Below are positions 6,619 to 6,850 of a stretch of DNA of 6,850 bases, piece by piece. The stretch is from Phascolarctobacterium sp. (GTDB lineage: Bacteria; Bacillota; Negativicutes; Acidaminococcales; Acidaminococcaceae). The translations under genes were made by a program, and so were the position numbers. Where the stretch lies: NCBI GenBank assembly GCA_024405645.1, contig JAKSOJ010000066.1, positions 1-6,850 on the forward strand, read 5' to 3'. The notes under the pieces were generated by a model. The model saw only the letters and a program-made list of their open reading frames with translations. It made no database searches and had not been told where the DNA came from. Positions within the stretch are counted from its first letter, which is position 1, and every line of letters starts with the position of its first letter.

Positions 6619-6665
6619 TAAAGTAGAACAAAAAATCACAAAATGCTTAGAGTGTACAAGCTGCT
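6591..6665. repeat. Long inverted repeat joining the two element copies
   Basis: The right arm of copy 1 (6591-6616) and the left arm of copy 2 (6640-6665) pair at 23 of 26 positions, counting two G-U pairs in plus-strand RNA, around a 23-nt A/T-rich loop. The innermost 10 bp (TAAGCATTTT with AAAATGCTTA) are perfect. As DNA it could extrude a cruciform; as RNA it would be a very stable hairpin. Confidence 0.7.
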
Positions 6666-6743
6666 AGGCCGACGAGGGAGTCGTACTCTTGTGGTACGTC
6701 GACGATTCCCAACGAAGTAGATTACGTGCTATGAGCGTTTTCC
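6637..6743. repeat. Quasi-palindromic intergenic element, copy 2
   Basis: Second copy in the same orientation, starting CACAAAATGCT and ending ATGAGCGTTTT. It shares GGTACGTCGAC exactly with copy 1 (6568-6578 and 6693-6703), together with the central CGTAC/GTACG hairpin (6682-6686 and 6694-6698, loop of 7). The remaining sequence has diverged markedly. Its left arm complements the right arm of copy 1, and its right arm complements the left arm of copy 1, better than either copy's own arms pair. Confidence 0.75.
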
Positions 6744-6756
6744 CCGACAGAACACA

Positions 6757-6786
6757 AAAATCCCGTAGCATTCGCTACGGGATTTT
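6757..6786 (-). terminator. Rho-independent terminator after tRNA-Trp
   Basis: A perfect stem (CCCGTAGC with GCTACGGG, extended by flanking A and T runs to 13 bp; loop of 4) lies 9 nt beyond the CCA end of the tRNA. On the minus strand it is followed by ATTTTTG. T residues also flank it on the plus strand, so it can act in both directions. Confidence 0.9.
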
Positions 6787-6795
6787 ATTATCGTA

Positions 6796-6850
6796 TGGCA
6801 GGGGCACTAGGATTCGAACCCAGATTAACAGTTTTGGAGACTGTTGCTCT
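6796..6850 (-). tRNA. trnW: tRNA-Trp (anticodon CCA), partial, 5' part beyond the window
   Basis: Reading the minus strand from the window edge: the 3' strand of the D stem (GAGC), then anticodon stem ACAGT/ACTGT around the loop CTCCAAA with anticodon CCA, a short variable loop, T arm CTGGG-TTCGAAT-CCTAG, acceptor strand TGCCCCT, discriminator G and an encoded CCA end at 6796-6798. G73 and anticodon CCA both fit tRNA-Trp. About 55 of the expected 76 nt are inside the window; the acceptor 5' strand and most of the D arm are missing. The 3' end is encoded, so CCA addition is not needed. Confidence 0.95.

Larger units (their letters stand above)
6395..6795. other. Gene-free intergenic region between tctB and tRNA-Trp
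   Basis: About 400 bp with no credible coding sequence on either strand. From low to high coordinates it holds the AT-rich tctB leader and possible promoter (6395-6480), a short A-rich spacer (6481-6510), the two-copy quasi-palindromic repeat (6511-6743), and the terminator of the tRNA-Trp unit (6757-6786). The repeat core is visibly richer in G+C than the flanking DNA, suggesting it is an inserted element. Confidence 0.85.

Noticed and set aside
6511..6743. CRISPR array
   Set aside because: There are only two long diverged copies with internal symmetry and no regular short repeats or spacers; no cas genes.
6757..6850. tRNA-Trp 3' end as an integration site for a mobile island
   Set aside because: No integrase, no second copy of the tRNA 3' end and no foreign cargo genes are present in the window.

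Overview
The window is a stretch of bacterial chromosome in which every recognisable gene lies on the minus strand. From upstream to downstream (high to low coordinates) it holds the 3' part of tRNA-Trp with its terminator, a two-copy quasi-palindromic repeat, tctB-tctA (membrane parts of a tripartite tricarboxylate transporter), a small exported protein of unknown function, a tandem glycine riboswitch, a UPF0126/TRIC-like glycine transporter gene, and complete alaS. The AT-rich intergenic regions, Firmicutes-type ribosome binding sites and a Cys-rich insertion in AlaRS point to Firmicutes. The cleavable signal peptide on a protein with no anchor, and the tripartite transporter with its usual periplasmic receptor, suggest a diderm. 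My best guess is Negativicutes, possibly Acidaminococcaceae such as Phascolarctobacterium or Acidaminococcus. This is a family-level impression, not a search result.

Transcription units. (1) tRNA-Trp ends at a strong hairpin at 6757-6786. (2) tctB-tctA is a two-gene operon with a 15-nt gap. It has a weak putative promoter near 6434-6463 and a clear intrinsic terminator at 4354-4391. No tctC receptor gene is present on either side. (3) The exported-protein gene has a good sigma70-type promoter at 4304-4332 and a leader in which a 9-bp inverted repeat buries the start codon. No clear terminator follows it. (4) The glycine transporter gene is preceded by a two-aptamer glycine riboswitch (about 3456-3612), with a possible promoter just upstream. 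(5) alaS has a near-consensus promoter (TTGACT, 17 nt, TATAAT) at 2700-2728. No intrinsic terminator separates it from the transporter gene, so read-through is possible.

The most unusual part is the roughly 400-bp gene-free stretch at 6395-6795. It contains two diverged head-to-tail copies of a ~107-bp quasi-palindromic element. Their arms match across copies better than within a copy, so the pair can form one large nested foldback. Other points of interest are the riboswitch architecture and its possible Shine-Dalgarno switch, the start-codon hairpin of the exported protein, and the TctBA pair without a receptor gene. I saw no CRISPR array, insertion sequence, integrase or defence system, and no clearly new multi-gene system.
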